Assembly: GCA_013289875.1 (NCBI GenBank)
Contig: JABCZC010000007.1
Location: 1 to 64,000 of the forward strand
DNA length: 64,000 nt
Direction of reading: 5' to 3'
From: Acidobacteriota bacterium
Lineage (GTDB): Bacteria; Acidobacteriota; Terriglobia; Terriglobales; Acidobacteriaceae
Position 1 is the stretch's first letter. Each line of letters starts with the position of its first letter. Both the position numbers and the translations under genes were made by a program. This document shows, piece by piece, positions 17,771 to 27,707 of the stretch. The notes beneath the pieces were generated by a model. That model did no database searches. It was not told where the DNA came from and saw only the letters and a list, made by a program, of their open reading frames with translations.

Positions 17771-20536
17771 TCAGATGGCCACTAGCTGTGAGAGGACTGG
17801 ACGGTCTTCCGCGCGGTCGTAGTTCAGGTTTTGGCCAAGCCATCGCTCGACTTCTGCGATGCTGATCCCCTTGCGTTCATGATAGTCGGCGACCTGATCG
17901 CGGCCGATCTTGCCGAGGCTGAAATAGCGGGATTCGGGATGGGCGAAGTAGAGGCCGCTCACGCTGGAGCCGGGCCACATCGCATACGACTCCGTGATCA
18001 GCATGCCGGTGTTTGCCTGCACGTCGAGCAGGCGCCAGAGGGTGCCCTTCTCCGTGTGATCGGGGCACGCCGGGTAACCGGCCGCCGGCCTGATCCCGCG
18101 ATACTTCTCATGGATAAGATCCTCGTTGCTCAGGCCTTCCTCGCAACCGTAACCCCACTCCTCGCGCACTCGCTTGTGCAGGCATTCCGCAAACGCTTCA
18201 GCCAAACGATCGGCGATGGCCTCGGCCATGATCGCGTTGTAATCGTCGTTCTCCGCCCTGAAGTGGTCGCATAGCGCCTTGAGGCCAATGCCGCTGGTTA
18301 CCGCGAAGCCGCCGATGTAGTCGGACAGCCCTGTTTCCTTCGGTGCGATAAAGTCGGCAAGCGACCGGCAAGGCTCGTTGCCTTCCCTGTTCGCCTGCTG
18401 GCGGAGGAAATGGAACCGCGAGAGCACCTCTGCGCGTGTGTCGTCCGTGTACAGGTCCACATCGTCGCCCACGGCGTTAGCGGGAAAGAAACCGTAGACG
18501 CCGCGCGCCGTGATCAGGTTCCCCTCGATGATGCGGTCAAGGAGGGCCCTGCCATCGTCGAAGATCTTACGTGCTTCTGCGCCCTGCCGCTCGTCGTCAA
18601 GAATGCGCGGATAAATCCCCTTCATTCCCCAGGTGTGAAAATACGGCGACCAGTCAATGAAGTCGCGCAGCGTTGCCAGGGGAAAGTTGTCGAGCACGCG
18701 AATTCCGGTAAAGGCGGGTACGGGCAGGTCTTCGGCACGCCACTCGATCGGCGTCCGCCTTGCGCGAGCGGTCGCGATGGGAACCAGCTTTAGTTTCGGC
18801 GCAGAGTGAGCCTTGCGGATTGACTCGTATTGGGCGCGATGCTCGGCCACGAACGCGGCCTTGTTGTCGTCACTCAGGAGGCTGGTGGTCACCGGCACGG
18901 CGCGGCTGGCATCCAGAATGTGCACCACCGGCTCGCTGTAGTGCGGCGCAATTTTGATGGCAGTATGCGCGCGGCTTGTTGTCGCCCCGCCGATAAGCAG
19001 CGGCAACTTGAAGCTCTGCCGCTCCATCTCGCGGGCCACATGGACCATCTCGTCGAGAGAGGGCGTGATGAGGCCGCTGAGGCCGATCATGTCCGCCTTC
19101 TCCGTCTTGGCGCGTTCGAGGATCTTTTCGCATGGGACCATCACGCCCATGTCGATGACCTCGTAGTTGTTGCAGGCGAGGACGACACCGACAATGTTCT
19201 TGCCGATGTCGTGAACGTCGCCCTTGACTGTTGCGAGCACGATCTTTCCCTGCGCTTTGACCTCATGGCCCGCTGCAGCCAGCGAGGCCTTCTCGGCCTC
19301 CATGAATGGCGTCAGGTGCGCGACTGCCTTCTTCATCACGCGGGCAGACTTGACCACTTGCGGCAGGAACATTTTGCCTGCTCCGAACAAATCGCCGACC
19401 ACGCTCATTCCATCCATCAACGGGCCTTCGATCACCAGCAGAGGGCGGCCCAGCTTGAGGCGGGCTTCCTCGGTGTCGATCTCGATGTATGTGTCGATGC
19501 CCTTGACGAGTGCGTGAGAGAGACGTTCCTCAACCGTACCGTTGCGCCATTCCTCAGTTTTCTTTTCACTCGCTACTGTGCCTGCGCCCTTGAGCGATTC
19601 GCCGAAGTCCACCAGGCGTTCGGTCGCGTCAGGGCGTCGATTGAGCAGCACGTCTTCGACCAGCACCTTCAGCTCGGGTTCGATCTCCTCGTAGACTTCG
19701 AGCATTCCCGCATTCACGATGCCCATATCCATGCCCGCCGCGATGGCGTGATAAAGGAACGCCGAGTGCATCGCCTCGCGAACCTTGTTATTGCCGCGAA
19801 AGCTAAAGGAGATGTTCGAAACTCCGCCACTGACCTTCGCATGGGGCAAGTTCGCCTTGATCCAGCGCGTGGCATTGATGAAATCAACCGCGTAGTTGTT
19901 GTGCTCCTCCATGCCGGTGGCGACGGTGAGAATATTCGGATCGAAGATGATGTCTTCGGGCGCGAAGCCGACCTCGTCGACCAAGATTCGATAGGCGCGC
20001 TCGCAGATGCGGATCTTGTCTTCGTAAGTTGCGGCCTGCCCCTGTTCGTCAAAGGCCATTACCACCACAGCCGCGCCATACTTGAGCACGGTGGCAGCAT
20101 TCTTACGGAATTTTTCTTCGCCTTCCTTAAGCGAGATCGAGTTGACGATGCCTTTACCTTGCAGGCACTTGAGACCTGCCTCGATGACCTCCCATTTCGA
20201 GGAGTCCACCATGAAAGGCACCTTGGCGACTTCGGGCTCGCTCGCCAGCAACTGCAGGAAGCGCGTCATGGCGACGACGCCGTCGATCATGCCTTCGTCC
20301 ATGCAGATGTCGATGACGTTGGCCCCGTTTTCCACTTGCTGCCGGGCCACGCTGACCGCTTCCTCGTACTTGCCTGCCTTAATCAGCGTGGCGAACCGTG
20401 GCGAACCGGCCACGTTGGTTCGCTCGCCAATCATGATGAAGACATTGGGCTGCTGAGTGAATGGCTGCGATCCGGAGAGACGGAGCGGTCTCGTCTCTAC
20501 TGCGTCGCCGATGCTCACGATTTCCGCAACACTCAC
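17771..20536 (-). CDS. metH: Methionine synthase, C-terminal part (folate, cobalamin and activation domains) encoded as a separate gene
   Basis: 921 aa, GTG start at 20536 overlapping the upstream stop by 4 bp (GTGA). Domains: pterin-binding barrel (about 30-290; [17 protein letters not shown]-type region [15 protein letters not shown]), helical cap (about 320-425), cobalamin-binding Rossmann domain with GDVHDIG (His442 is the expected lower cobalt ligand) and GLSGLITPS, then the SAM-binding activation domain (about 580-920). Only the homocysteine/zinc domain is missing, and that is encoded just upstream. The pair together equals a full E. coli-like MetH. It uses methyltetrahydrofolate to methylate homocysteine via B12. 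Confidence 0.95.
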   Translation of the reverse strand: MSVAEIVSIGDAVETRPLRLSGSQPFTQQPNVFIMIGERTNVAGSPRFATLIKAGKYEEAVSVARQQVENGANVIDICMDEGMIDGVVAMTRFLQLLASEPEVAKVPFMVDSSKWEVIEAGLKCLQGKGIVNSISLKEGEEKFRKNAATVLKYGAAVVVMAFDEQGQAATYEDKIRICERAYRILVDEVGFAPEDIIFDPNILTVATGMEEHNNYAVDFINATRWIKANLPHAKVSGGVSNISFSFRGNNKVREAMHSAFLYHAIAAGMDMGIVNAGMLEVYEEIEPELKVLVEDVLLNRRPDATERLVDFGESLKGAGTVASEKKTEEWRNGTVEERLSHALVKGIDTYIEIDTEEARLKLGRPLLVIEGPLMDGMSVVGDLFGAGKMFLPQVVKSARVMKKAVAHLTPFMEAEKASLAAAGHEVKAQGKIVLATVKGDVHDIGKNIVGVVLACNNYEVIDMGVMVPCEKILERAKTEKADMIGLSGLITPSLDEMVHVAREMERQSFKLPLLIGGATTSRAHTAIKIAPHYSEPVVHILDASRAVPVTTSLLSDDNKAAFVAEHRAQYESIRKAHSAPKLKLVPIATARARRTPIEWRAEDLPVPAFTGIRVLDNFPLATLRDFIDWSPYFHTWGMKGIYPRILDDERQGAEARKIFDDGRALLDRIIEGNLITARGVYGFFPANAVGDDVDLYTDDTRAEVLSRFHFLRQQANREGNEPCRSLADFIAPKETGLSDYIGGFAVTSGIGLKALCDHFRAENDDYNAIMAEAIADRLAEAFAECLHKRVREEWGYGCEEGLSNEDLIHEKYRGIRPAAGYPACPDHTEKGTLWRLLDVQANTGMLITESYAMWPGSSVSGLYFAHPESRYFSLGKIGRDQVADYHERKGISIAEVERWLGQNLNYDRAEDRPVLSQLVAI

Positions 20537-21678
20537 GCGCTGACCTCGCTCGGGCGCAGGTCGGATTGCTCAGCTGGCGTTGTCTCCAACTTGCGCGGAG
20601 GCTGGCCTTCGAGCGCTTTGGCGATCGCCGCGATGTGCTCGGGTGTGTTACCGCAGCACCCGCCGGCGATGTTGATCAGCCCTCCCTGGGCAAAGTCACG
20701 CAGATAGCGGGCCATGTCCTCCGGCCCGAGATCGAACCCGGTTTCGGAGAGCGGATTTGGCAAACCTGCATTCGGGTAGCACGAGATCGCCACATTCGCC
20801 TTCTCAGAGAGCTCCTCCAGGAAGGGATACATGAGATCGGGGCCGAGAGAGCAGTTGAGTCCCACGGACATCGGCCTTACGTGCGCCACCGCGTTCCAGA
20901 ATGCCTCGGTGGTCTGCGCGGAGATCATCGTCTCACCGCCACGGCCTACCGCGGCCGAGATCATGACAGGCAGTTCCTTGCCCTCAGCGGTAAGGCCATC
21001 CTCATCGAAGACCTCACGGATCGCGACGAGCGCCGCCTTGGCATTCAGCGAGTCGAAGATTGTCTCGACGAGAAGGAGGTCAGCGCCGCCGGAGATGAGG
21101 GCACGCACCTGATGGGCGTAGGCTGCCTTCACCTGATCGAAGGTGACTACGCGAAAGCCTGCATCCTCGGGGTCGGGCGAGTTCGACAGCGAAACTGTCA
21201 GTGGACCGATGGCTCCGGCCACGAAGCGTTGACGTTCGGTTGCGCTCCCGATTCGATCTGCCCACTCGCGGCATTGCTGCGCGGACTTCTCATTGATCTC
21301 CCACGCCAGGTTGTTGAGGAAGGGATCTTCGATGATCTTCTGGTAAAACTTGGGATCCTTTCGCCCACCGTGCTCGCGGGGATCGTCCACAAAGAATTCG
21401 CTCTGGGTGATGCTGGTCGCGCCGAAGGTGTTCGTCTCGATTATGTCAGCGCCCGATTCCAGGAATCGGCGATGGATATCGCAGATCATCTCCGGTTGCG
21501 TCAGCGAAAAAAGATCACCGTTGTTCAGCAGGTCCTTGGTCGAATTTTTGAAGCGCTCCCCACGGATGTCGACCTCCTTCTTGCCATAGGTGCGGATGGT
21601 GGTGCCCATCGCTCCATCGATGATCGCGATGCGACTTTCGAGAATCTTCTGAAGAGGATGTTGGCCGGCTTTCGTCAT
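20533..21678 (-). CDS. metH: Methionine synthase, N-terminal homocysteine S-methyltransferase domain as a separate gene
   Basis: 381 aa from the ATG at 21678 (AGGA just upstream); an in-frame ATG at 21717 adds 13 unlikely residues. The barrel starts [17 protein letters not shown]. The zinc ligands are the Cys in GLNCSLGP and the Cys pair in [12 protein letters not shown]. It binds homocysteine and activates its thiol. It stops inside the start codon of the folate/cobalamin gene, so both halves are made together and probably form a complex. The cut falls exactly at the natural domain border and both parts look intact, so this is a stable gene split and not a recent frameshift. Confidence 0.94.
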   Translation of the reverse strand: MTKAGQHPLQKILESRIAIIDGAMGTTIRTYGKKEVDIRGERFKNSTKDLLNNGDLFSLTQPEMICDIHRRFLESGADIIETNTFGATSITQSEFFVDDPREHGGRKDPKFYQKIIEDPFLNNLAWEINEKSAQQCREWADRIGSATERQRFVAGAIGPLTVSLSNSPDPEDAGFRVVTFDQVKAAYAHQVRALISGGADLLLVETIFDSLNAKAALVAIREVFDEDGLTAEGKELPVMISAAVGRGGETMISAQTTEAFWNAVAHVRPMSVGLNCSLGPDLMYPFLEELSEKANVAISCYPNAGLPNPLSETGFDLGPEDMARYLRDFAQGGLINIAGGCCGNTPEHIAAIAKALEGQPPRKLETTPAEQSDLRPSEVSA

Positions 21679-21873
21679 TATTCCTGCCGATCTTGAGCGT
21701 AGTAACGATGCCGGCAATACCTGGCATCGCGCCTGGTTGTGGTTTCCGATCTCAACATAAGGGGCAAGGCATCGGAAGAAACATGCGAAAACGAGAGGAT
21801 CCAGCCTGGACTAATCGTCGGATCCTGCGACGCAGTCGCTTCGCCTCTGCCCTGCTGGGTAGCGCGTCTCTTT
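21679..21873 (-). promoter_or_regulatory. Structured leader of metH (candidate riboswitch or attenuator)
   Basis: Between a TATAAT-like box and the metH start there are about 195 nt with three clear stem-loops: 21827-21831 with 21835-21839, 21796-21802 with 21820-21826 (AGGATCC/GGATCCT), and 21706-21712 with 21723-21729 (CGATGCC/GGCATCG). A long structured leader before a B12- and methionine-related gene suggests ligand or feedback control. I do not recognise a known SAM, SAH or cobalamin riboswitch. Confidence 0.35.
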
Positions 21874-21879
21874 ATTATA
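21874..21879 (-). promoter_or_regulatory. Candidate -10 box for metH (TATAAT)
   Basis: A perfect TATAAT on the - strand, 195 nt before metH. The -35 region (about 17 nt further upstream) is a poor match. No other consensus box was seen in this gap. Confidence 0.35.
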
Positions 21880-22356
21880 GCGAGGCTGCGAAGCGCTCCA
21901 TAGCGCATGCAGGGTTTGACGCGCGGCACTACTGCGTAAAGTCGAGAAGCGATCGCCATCTATCCCCTCAAAAAAGCAGCCGAAAATCCTTTTGTTCCTG
22001 CCGGCGCGGTCATGGGTATCGGCAGCCTGCCGCTCACCTCTGGTGCATCGGCGATTCAGGCGGATGCCAAATTGTGGACGTCCCTTCTGCCCTCAATTGC
22101 CGCGGCAGTCAGAACGGGGAAAGCCATCGGTCAGAGTCTGGGTGTTGTGGCAGAACTGAACGAGGCTCGCAAGGAAGGCTACGGTTGTCAGGGTGAGAGA
22201 GAAGGGAGCCTTGATTCGCTGCTTAAATATATGGTCATGATAGGCGAGCCTGGCTGTGAAAACTGATCTGGACAACCAATCATAGAAAAATCTGACGGGT
22301 TCATGTCTCAATCACTCCCTTGTTCCGGTATGCTTGTCCGTGCAAAGGAGAACCCC
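21880..22356. other. Intergenic stretch without a supported gene
   Basis: About 480 bp between the metH promoter region and sodC. Open frames exist (for example 22012-22266 on the + strand) but show no motif, ribosome site or recognisable product. A polypurine ribosome site for sodC lies at its right end. Nothing else stands out. Confidence 0.4.
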
Positions 22357-22887
22357 GTGAAGACCTTCCCGAAGCTCTTTCTCGCCGTAGCTTTGTCAGC
22401 ATTGCCGCTGGCCGCGTTCGCCGCCAGTCCGAAGTCCGTGAAAGTTCCGATCAAGACCGCGGACGGCAAGGATGCTGGAGATGTCGTGCTCAAGCAGACG
22501 AAATCCGGAGTCGAAGTCAAGGTCGACTTGAAGAATCTGCCTCCCGGCGAGCACGCCATCCACATCCACCAGAACGCCAAGTGCGATCCGCCTGACTTCA
22601 AGTCCGCGGGCGGACACTTCAACCCAGCAGGCAAGAAGCACGGGTATGAGAGTCCAGACGGCCATCACAACGGCGACATGCCCCAGAACCTGACCGTGAA
22701 GCCCGACGGCAAGGTCTCAGTGACCCTGGTGAATAAGGACGTGACCCTCGACCCCGCCGCCCCCAATTCCGTCTTCATCAACGGTGGCACCGCCATCATC
22801 ATCCACGAGAAGGCCGATGATATGAAGACCGATCCCACCGGCAATGCCGGGGGGCGCATCGCCTGCGGAGTCATCGTCCAACCGTAA
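22357..22887 (+). CDS. sodC: Periplasmic Cu/Zn superoxide dismutase
   Basis: 176 aa from the GTG at 22357, chosen because AAGGAG lies 6 nt upstream and a signal peptide ([21 protein letters not shown]) begins at once; the ATG at 22303 would bury it. Metal ligands are in place: HAIHIHQ, GGHFNP, KKHG, DGHHNGD and the late His in IIIHEKADD. The disulfide cysteines are in AKCDPP and IACGVI. It dismutates superoxide in the periplasm. It is convergent with the aldo/keto reductase gene, with 28 bp between stops. Confidence 0.97.
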   Translation: MKTFPKLFLAVALSALPLAAFAASPKSVKVPIKTADGKDAGDVVLKQTKSGVEVKVDLKNLPPGEHAIHIHQNAKCDPPDFKSAGGHFNPAGKKHGYESPDGHHNGDMPQNLTVKPDGKVSVTLVNKDVTLDPAAPNSVFINGGTAIIIHEKADDMKTDPTGNAGGRIACGVIVQP

Positions 22888-22915
22888 CTTTCAGCCGCTT
22901 CCGTACAAATTGCTG

Positions 22916-23794
22916 CTACTTGCTCTTTGTCGCTTCGATCTCGATGGCCTTCCACTCGTCCTCGCTCAGCTTCACCGCGCCGGCTCCGATGTTCTCCTGA
23001 AGGTGCTCGACGGAGGATGTTCCAGGGATCGGCAGCGTGACGGGCGAGTGATGGAGCAGCCACGCCAGCGATAGCTGAGCTACCGTAGCACTGTGTCGGT
23101 TCGCCGCTGCATCCAGTGGGCCGCCCGGCTTAGCGAGCGCACCCGCCGCCACCGGGAACCACGGGATGAACCCCAGCTTGTGCTTCGCGCAGTATTCGAG
23201 CGTCGTCTCGTAGTTGCGGTCGCCGATGTTGTACTTGTTCTGCACACTCACGATGGGCACAGTCTTTCTCGCCCGCTCGATGTCGTCCGGAACCACTTCG
23301 GACAGACCCACATGGCGAATCTTGCCTTGCTTCTGCAGTTCCTTGATTGCGCCAAGCGACTCCTCGACCGGAACCTTGGGATCGATACGATGGAATTGCC
23401 ACAGGTCGAGGCGCTCTACTTTGAGCCGTCGCAGGCTCATCTCAACGCATTGGCGCAGATATTCCGGCCGACCCACGGCCGCCCACCGATTTGGCCCCGA
23501 CCGCGTGAAGCCGCCCTTGGTGGCAATCACCAGGTCACCCGGGTACGGGTGCAGTGCCTCGGCGATCAGCCGCTCGCTCACCTCCGGGCCGTAGGAGTCC
23601 GCCGTGTCGATGAAGTTCACTCCCAGCTCGACCGCACGGCGTAAGACCTGTCTAGTCTTTTCCGGATCTTTGGGCTCTCCCCAGATTCCTTCGCCTGTAA
23701 TGCGCATGGCCCCATAGCCGAGGCGGTAGATATGCAGATCTCCGCCCAGAGCAAACGTCCCGCTAACCGATGCATTCAAATGAGTCGTCGTCAT
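22916..23794 (-). CDS. Aldo/keto reductase
   Basis: 292 aa, the usual AKR length. The catalytic tetrad can be traced: Asp and Tyr in FIDTADSYGPEVSE, Lys in VIATKGGF, His in LWQFHRID. The NADP-binding end has LPIPGTSSVEHLQENI. It reduces aldehydes or ketones with NADPH in the cytoplasm; the substrate is unknown. It lies 72 bp downstream of hemG on the same strand and could share its transcript, but a link to haem synthesis is not implied. Confidence 0.93.
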   Translation of the reverse strand: MTTTHLNASVSGTFALGGDLHIYRLGYGAMRITGEGIWGEPKDPEKTRQVLRRAVELGVNFIDTADSYGPEVSERLIAEALHPYPGDLVIATKGGFTRSGPNRWAAVGRPEYLRQCVEMSLRRLKVERLDLWQFHRIDPKVPVEESLGAIKELQKQGKIRHVGLSEVVPDDIERARKTVPIVSVQNKYNIGDRNYETTLEYCAKHKLGFIPWFPVAAGALAKPGGPLDAAANRHSATVAQLSLAWLLHHSPVTLPIPGTSSVEHLQENIGAGAVKLSEDEWKAIEIEATKSK

Positions 23795-23866
23795 ACGCTT
23801 TCAGATGCTACGGCTTGACGCTGAGGTCCAGCAAATCCTGACTGATCAATTGGTCGGTCCAACTTG

Positions 23867-25267
23867 TTACGCCCGCGCCGCTCGCCGCCCGGCCTCGCGC
23901 CCTTCGCGGATCAGATCCGGCAGCCCTACACCGTGGTATGCATTCCCAATCAGGTGTAGCCCGGGAAAGCTGTCAGACAATTCAGCCAGCTTCGTCATGC
24001 GATCCAAATGCCCAACTGCATATTGAGGCAGCGACAATGGCCACCGCCGGACTAGCGAAATATCCGGCTCCGGCAATTCGCCGAGCCCTCGCGAAAGCTG
24101 CCGGTTAGCCAGCGAAACGAGCGAGGCATCGTCCTGATTGAGCAGAGCAGGCGCAGTATCGCCGCCAAAGAATCCGCGCAGCAACACAGCGCCATTCGGC
24201 GCGCGATGCGAAAACTTCTGATCGACGAAGGTGCATGCTAGAAGCTGAGGATCATCTTCAGATTCCCGGTCACGGTTTAGCGCTTGCGGCACGAGATATC
24301 CGAAGCCACGCGGAATCCTCAGATGCTTTGCTCGTTCAGCCGAAAACGCCAGCGCGACGACGATGGCCGAGGTGGCATCGACGGTCAAGAGCGAATCGAA
24401 CTCAGCGTGAATGGGACGAAGTAGTTGCCGAGTGACGTGTGCTGGCGTGGCGACGATGACTTCGGGAAAGGGTTCAGTGGAACCAGAAAGCTTGACCTGC
24501 CATAGTCCACCCCGCCGCGTGAGAGAGCTGATTTCATGTCCGAGTCGAATCGCATTCGAGGGCAGCTCCTGTGCCATGCGCTCGACCAACGTCTCTAGTC
24601 CTGACTTGAGCGACGTAAAGACTGGTGCCGAATTGCCCCGTTGCTGTTGCAATGCTGAAATCAGGCTGCCGCCTTCGCGCTCCAACTTCACAAAGGCGGG
24701 CATGACGCTGCACACGCTCAGTGCCTCGATCTTGCCGCCAAAGACGCCAGCCAACAACGGAGCGGCAATAGTGTCGGTGACTTCATCGCCGAAATGCCTG
24801 CGGACAAAGCTCGCGACAGATTCGTCTTCGCCATCCCGGAGTGCTGACTGCTTCAACTCTTCCGCGCGTCGGGCCTCGCGCAAATAAGCTAATCGGGCCT
24901 GCCAGCTGAATAGCGGTGATTCCATGATCGGAGCCCAGCGCGTCGGAACCATCATGCGCATGCCATCCGGCATCGGTACAAGACGCCGGTTTTGTAGCAG
25001 GTAAGTCCGCCGCCGCTGATCGTTCGAGGCGATAATCTCGGCTTCGAGTCCTAGCTCAATGGCCAGTTCGCGCGCCCATGGTTTCTCTGTCACCCAGGAA
25101 TCGGGACCACATTCGATGACGAAGCCATCACGGCGAACCGTCTCAACCGTTCCTCCCAGCCGTCTCGAAGCTTCAAACAGCGTGAACTCAACATCAGGCT
25201 CGCGCGCAACCTGATAAGCCGCTGCAACACCGCTCAAACCTCCTCCGATGATCGCGACTCGTCTCAT
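23867..25267 (-). CDS. hemG: Protoporphyrinogen/coproporphyrinogen III oxidase, FAD-dependent (HemG/HemY type)
   Basis: 466 aa. FAD-binding motif GGGLSG (residues 8-13), then FEASRRLGGTVETVRRDGFVIECGPDSW typical of the family. The C-terminal FAD contact region is LHLIGNAYHGVGLPDLI. Enzymes of this type oxidise protoporphyrinogen IX or coproporphyrinogen III; the sequence alone does not decide which. It starts 2 bp after hemH, completing a hemE-hemH-hemG string. Confidence 0.92.
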   Translation of the reverse strand: MRRVAIIGGGLSGVAAAYQVAREPDVEFTLFEASRRLGGTVETVRRDGFVIECGPDSWVTEKPWARELAIELGLEAEIIASNDQRRRTYLLQNRRLVPMPDGMRMMVPTRWAPIMESPLFSWQARLAYLREARRAEELKQSALRDGEDESVASFVRRHFGDEVTDTIAAPLLAGVFGGKIEALSVCSVMPAFVKLEREGGSLISALQQQRGNSAPVFTSLKSGLETLVERMAQELPSNAIRLGHEISSLTRRGGLWQVKLSGSTEPFPEVIVATPAHVTRQLLRPIHAEFDSLLTVDATSAIVVALAFSAERAKHLRIPRGFGYLVPQALNRDRESEDDPQLLACTFVDQKFSHRAPNGAVLLRGFFGGDTAPALLNQDDASLVSLANRQLSRGLGELPEPDISLVRRWPLSLPQYAVGHLDRMTKLAELSDSFPGLHLIGNAYHGVGLPDLIREGREAGRRAARA

Positions 25268-25269
25268 CG

Positions 25270-26220
25270 TCAGCCAAGCCGGGCCAGGCCACTCCGAACA
25301 AGATCGGCGATCGCTGCCGTGAGCAGGGGCGAAGCGTTCAGCGATTCCGGGCGGCGCAGTTCCATATCGAGATTTGCAGCCAACTGGCGAAAGCCAATGT
25401 CAATGTCGTAAAGAATCTCGACGTGGTCGCACAGGAACCCAACCGGCTGCACGATGATCTTGCGCACGCCCTCATTGTGCAGTGCAGTCAGCGTGTCTTC
25501 GACTGTCGGGCCGATCCATGGGCCGCTGGACATGCCCTGGCTCTGAAAGGCAAAGAACCAGTTGTCATGTGTCAGACCATCGACGCGCTCGGCCACCAGC
25601 GCCGCCGTGTGCTTCGCTTCCACCGGATAAGGATCGCCCCCCGGAGCAGTATGTGTGGGTGCACCATCGCTGGCCGATGGAGTCTGGATCGTTCTACAGG
25701 GAACGCTGTGTGCCGTGAACAGCACAGGAACGGGGGTGCCAGATTCGATGCTGAACGGATTCCACACCGCACACAGCCGCTCGGCAAAGGCGTCGGCGAG
25801 GAGCGGATGATCTCCCCAGCCCTCCACGAAATCGACTTGCATTCCTTTGGCTGCGGCGAAGACGGCTCGGCGGTAAAGTCCCACGCTGGTGCGAGAGTTC
25901 TGCGGCGCGAGACAGATTGCGACAACCGTGTCGATGCCGTCGTCGCGCATCTTGCCGACAACATCCACGATGTATGGCTTCCAGTTGCGCATGCCTACAT
26001 AAACCGGGAGACCAAGCTCCTGCGAAAGCAGTCGTCCCTGTTCAAGTGTTAGGCGGGTCAAGGGGCTGGTGCCGATGAGCGAATAGCGGTGGCGAATCTC
26101 ATCGACTACGCTGTCAGGCAGTGGGCGACCGCCGGTGATGTTGCAGAGGTATTCGGGGATTTCGTCGAGCGCATCCGGCGTTCCGTGCGCGAGCAGCAGG
26201 ACAGCTGTGTGCTCACTCAT
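25270..26220 (-). CDS. hemH: Ferrochelatase
   Basis: 316 aa. Inserts iron into a porphyrin. The N-terminal LLLAHGTPDALDEIPEYL, the SLIGTSPL segment and the metal-site His in FTAHSVP are typical; the second site lies in QSQGMSSGPWIGP with the QPVGFLCDHVEILYD acid pair near the end. It overlaps hemE by 8 bp. Whether it acts on protoporphyrin or coproporphyrin depends on the partner oxidase. Confidence 0.94.
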   Translation of the reverse strand: MSEHTAVLLLAHGTPDALDEIPEYLCNITGGRPLPDSVVDEIRHRYSLIGTSPLTRLTLEQGRLLSQELGLPVYVGMRNWKPYIVDVVGKMRDDGIDTVVAICLAPQNSRTSVGLYRRAVFAAAKGMQVDFVEGWGDHPLLADAFAERLCAVWNPFSIESGTPVPVLFTAHSVPCRTIQTPSASDGAPTHTAPGGDPYPVEAKHTAALVAERVDGLTHDNWFFAFQSQGMSSGPWIGPTVEDTLTALHNEGVRKIIVQPVGFLCDHVEILYDIDIGFRQLAANLDMELRRPESLNASPLLTAAIADLVRSGLARLG

Positions 26221-27337
26221 GGCGGTTCACTGCCGCGTATTCACGGACGAATTTCACTGCCTGTTGAACATTTTCGACTGGAGTATTCGGGACGATGCCG
26301 TGGCCGAGGTTGAAGATGTGTCCGGGGCGCCCCCCGGCCTGATCGAGGATCTGGTGGACTCGCCGGCGGATCAGCTCCGGCGCAGCGAAGAGGGTGATAG
26401 GGTCCAGGTTACCCTGTACCGCGCAGGCGTGGTCGAGGCCTCGCCACGCCCGGTCAAGCGGGGTGCGCCAGTCGAGACCGAGCACGTCGGCTCCAGTGTC
26501 GTGCATCGAGGGGAGCAGGCTCGCGGTGTCGACGCCGAAGTAGATCACTGGGACGCCCATGGCCTGGACATCGCGGACCAGCGTCTTCGTCGTAGGAAGG
26601 ACATACTCGCGGTAGTCCTCAATGCTCAGTGCACCTGCCCAGCTGTCGAATATCTGGATAACGTCGGCTCCGGCCTCGACCTGCTGGCGCGCGAACTCGC
26701 GCAGCACCTTCACCAGCTTATCCAGCAACCTGCGCCACGCATCCGTCTCGCGATACATCAGTGTCTTGGTGTGGACATAGTTGCGCGATCCGCCACCCTC
26801 GATCATGTAGCTGGCCAGAGTGAAGGGCGCGCCGCAGAATCCGATGATCCCAAGGCGATCCTTGAAGTGGGCAACGACGCGGGCAATAGCTTCAGCAACG
26901 TAGCCCAACTCCGATGCGCGGTCGGTGCGGAGACGGGCGATGTCGTCGGCGGTGCGGACAGGCTTGTGGATCACCGGGCCTTCTCCTGCCTGGAACTCGA
27001 AGTCCAGTCCCATGCACTCGAAGGGAAGCAGCAGATCGGCGAAGATGATCGCGGCATCCACGTCCAGCTTTTCGGCGGCAGTAATCGTCACCTCAGCCGC
27101 TAGTTTCGGCTGCTTGCAGATTTCAAGCAGGGAGTGATGCCGCCGGACCACCTGGTACTCCGGCATGTAGCGGCCAGCCTGGCGCAGGAACCACACCGGC
27201 GTTCTATCCACAGGCCGGCGCAGGCAGGCACGAACGAAGCGGGTGCCACCGGTCATGGTAGGGATTTCAGAGCCGGTCTTAATTGGGGGGATTTGCAGTC
27301 GTTCAGACATCATGGAATCAACAGATGAGGTTAGCAT
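26213..27337 (-). CDS. hemE: Uroporphyrinogen decarboxylase
   Basis: 374 aa from the ATG at 27337 (GGAAG 6 nt upstream); starts at 27313 or 27310 (MMSERL) or at MTGGTRF are also possible because the first 27 residues are not conserved in the family. The signature PVWFLRQAGRYMPEY gives the substrate-binding Arg. GFCGAPFTLASYMIEG and FDSWAGALS are also typical. It decarboxylates uroporphyrinogen III to coproporphyrinogen III. First gene of the haem string. Its promoter must lie in the repeat-bearing region to the right. Confidence 0.95.
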   Translation of the reverse strand: MLTSSVDSMMSERLQIPPIKTGSEIPTMTGGTRFVRACLRRPVDRTPVWFLRQAGRYMPEYQVVRRHHSLLEICKQPKLAAEVTITAAEKLDVDAAIIFADLLLPFECMGLDFEFQAGEGPVIHKPVRTADDIARLRTDRASELGYVAEAIARVVAHFKDRLGIIGFCGAPFTLASYMIEGGGSRNYVHTKTLMYRETDAWRRLLDKLVKVLREFARQQVEAGADVIQIFDSWAGALSIEDYREYVLPTTKTLVRDVQAMGVPVIYFGVDTASLLPSMHDTGADVLGLDWRTPLDRAWRGLDHACAVQGNLDPITLFAAPELIRRRVHQILDQAGGRPGHIFNLGHGIVPNTPVENVQQAVKFVREYAAVNRHE

Positions 27338-27374
27338 CTGCGGCTTCCGGATGCGCGCGGTTCATCTACCGCTT

Positions 27375-27707
27375 CCCCCCACCCCCCTCCCCGTTTTTAT
27401 TCACTTTTGTAATCGTTTCATTCCATGTTACTTATTCCGGCAGGTTTGTAACCGTTTCATTCCGTTGAGGAAACTTGTAACCGTTTGTTACGGCTGGGTT
27501 ACAGGTGCGAAATGGGCTCAACTTTCGTAACCGTTTCATTTCATTGGAACAACTTGTAACCGATTCTGCTGCTGCGAGTTACCTGAGTGGATCGGGTGGG
27601 CGTGCTTGTGGGCATGATCGGCTCTTGATCAATGAAAAAGCCCGCCGGGTAGGCGGGCTTCCTTAGTCTCTATTTCTATTTTACCGGATTGGGGGAAATT
27701 GTCGGCC
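27375..27707. repeat. Composite intergenic element, copy 1 (C-tract, GTAAYCG repeats, hairpin, 42-nt box)
   Basis: Order on the + strand: C-rich tract 27375-27392; GTAATCGTTTCATT 27409-27422 and four further copies of the GTAACCGTTT motif at 27448, 27477, 27527 and 27556, pairs of them 29 bp apart; GTTACAGG at 27499; hairpin 27638-27660; box 27666-27707. The same parts occur in the same order and at nearly the same distances at 48267-48594 (from first GTAATCG to box end 298 versus 297 bp). Read on the - strand the box resembles a promoter (CCGACA, 16 nt, TAAAAT) placed just before the hairpin. No coding frame explains it. The neighbour hemE starts 38 bp to its left, so the element may affect haem gene expression. 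Confidence 0.75.
27635..27660 (-). terminator. Strong hairpin with T-run on the - strand
   Basis: AAGCCCGCC pairs with GGCGGGCTT across a 5-nt loop, followed on the - strand by TTTTT. It is the hairpin part of the composite element. No confident - strand gene lies directly upstream, so it may end a short RNA started in the adjacent box. Confidence 0.6.

Noticed and set aside
18830-20707. 625-codon + strand frame opposite the C-terminal methionine synthase gene
   Set aside because: Despite its length it has no motif and a His/Asp/Val-rich composition typical of an antisense shadow; the - strand product is unmistakable.
21693-22196. 167-aa + strand frame upstream of sodC overlapping the metH leader
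   Set aside because: It runs across the probable metH promoter and leader, is rich in Ser/Arg/Cys and has no family signature.
22012-22266. 84-aa + strand frame before sodC
   Set aside because: No ribosome site, no recognised motif, and it stays isolated in the gap. Kept out of the gene list.
27409-27566. CRISPR-like reading of the GTAACCGTTT repeats
   Set aside because: Repeat units are only 10-16 bp, spacing varies (29-50 bp), the copies diverge, and no cas gene is present.
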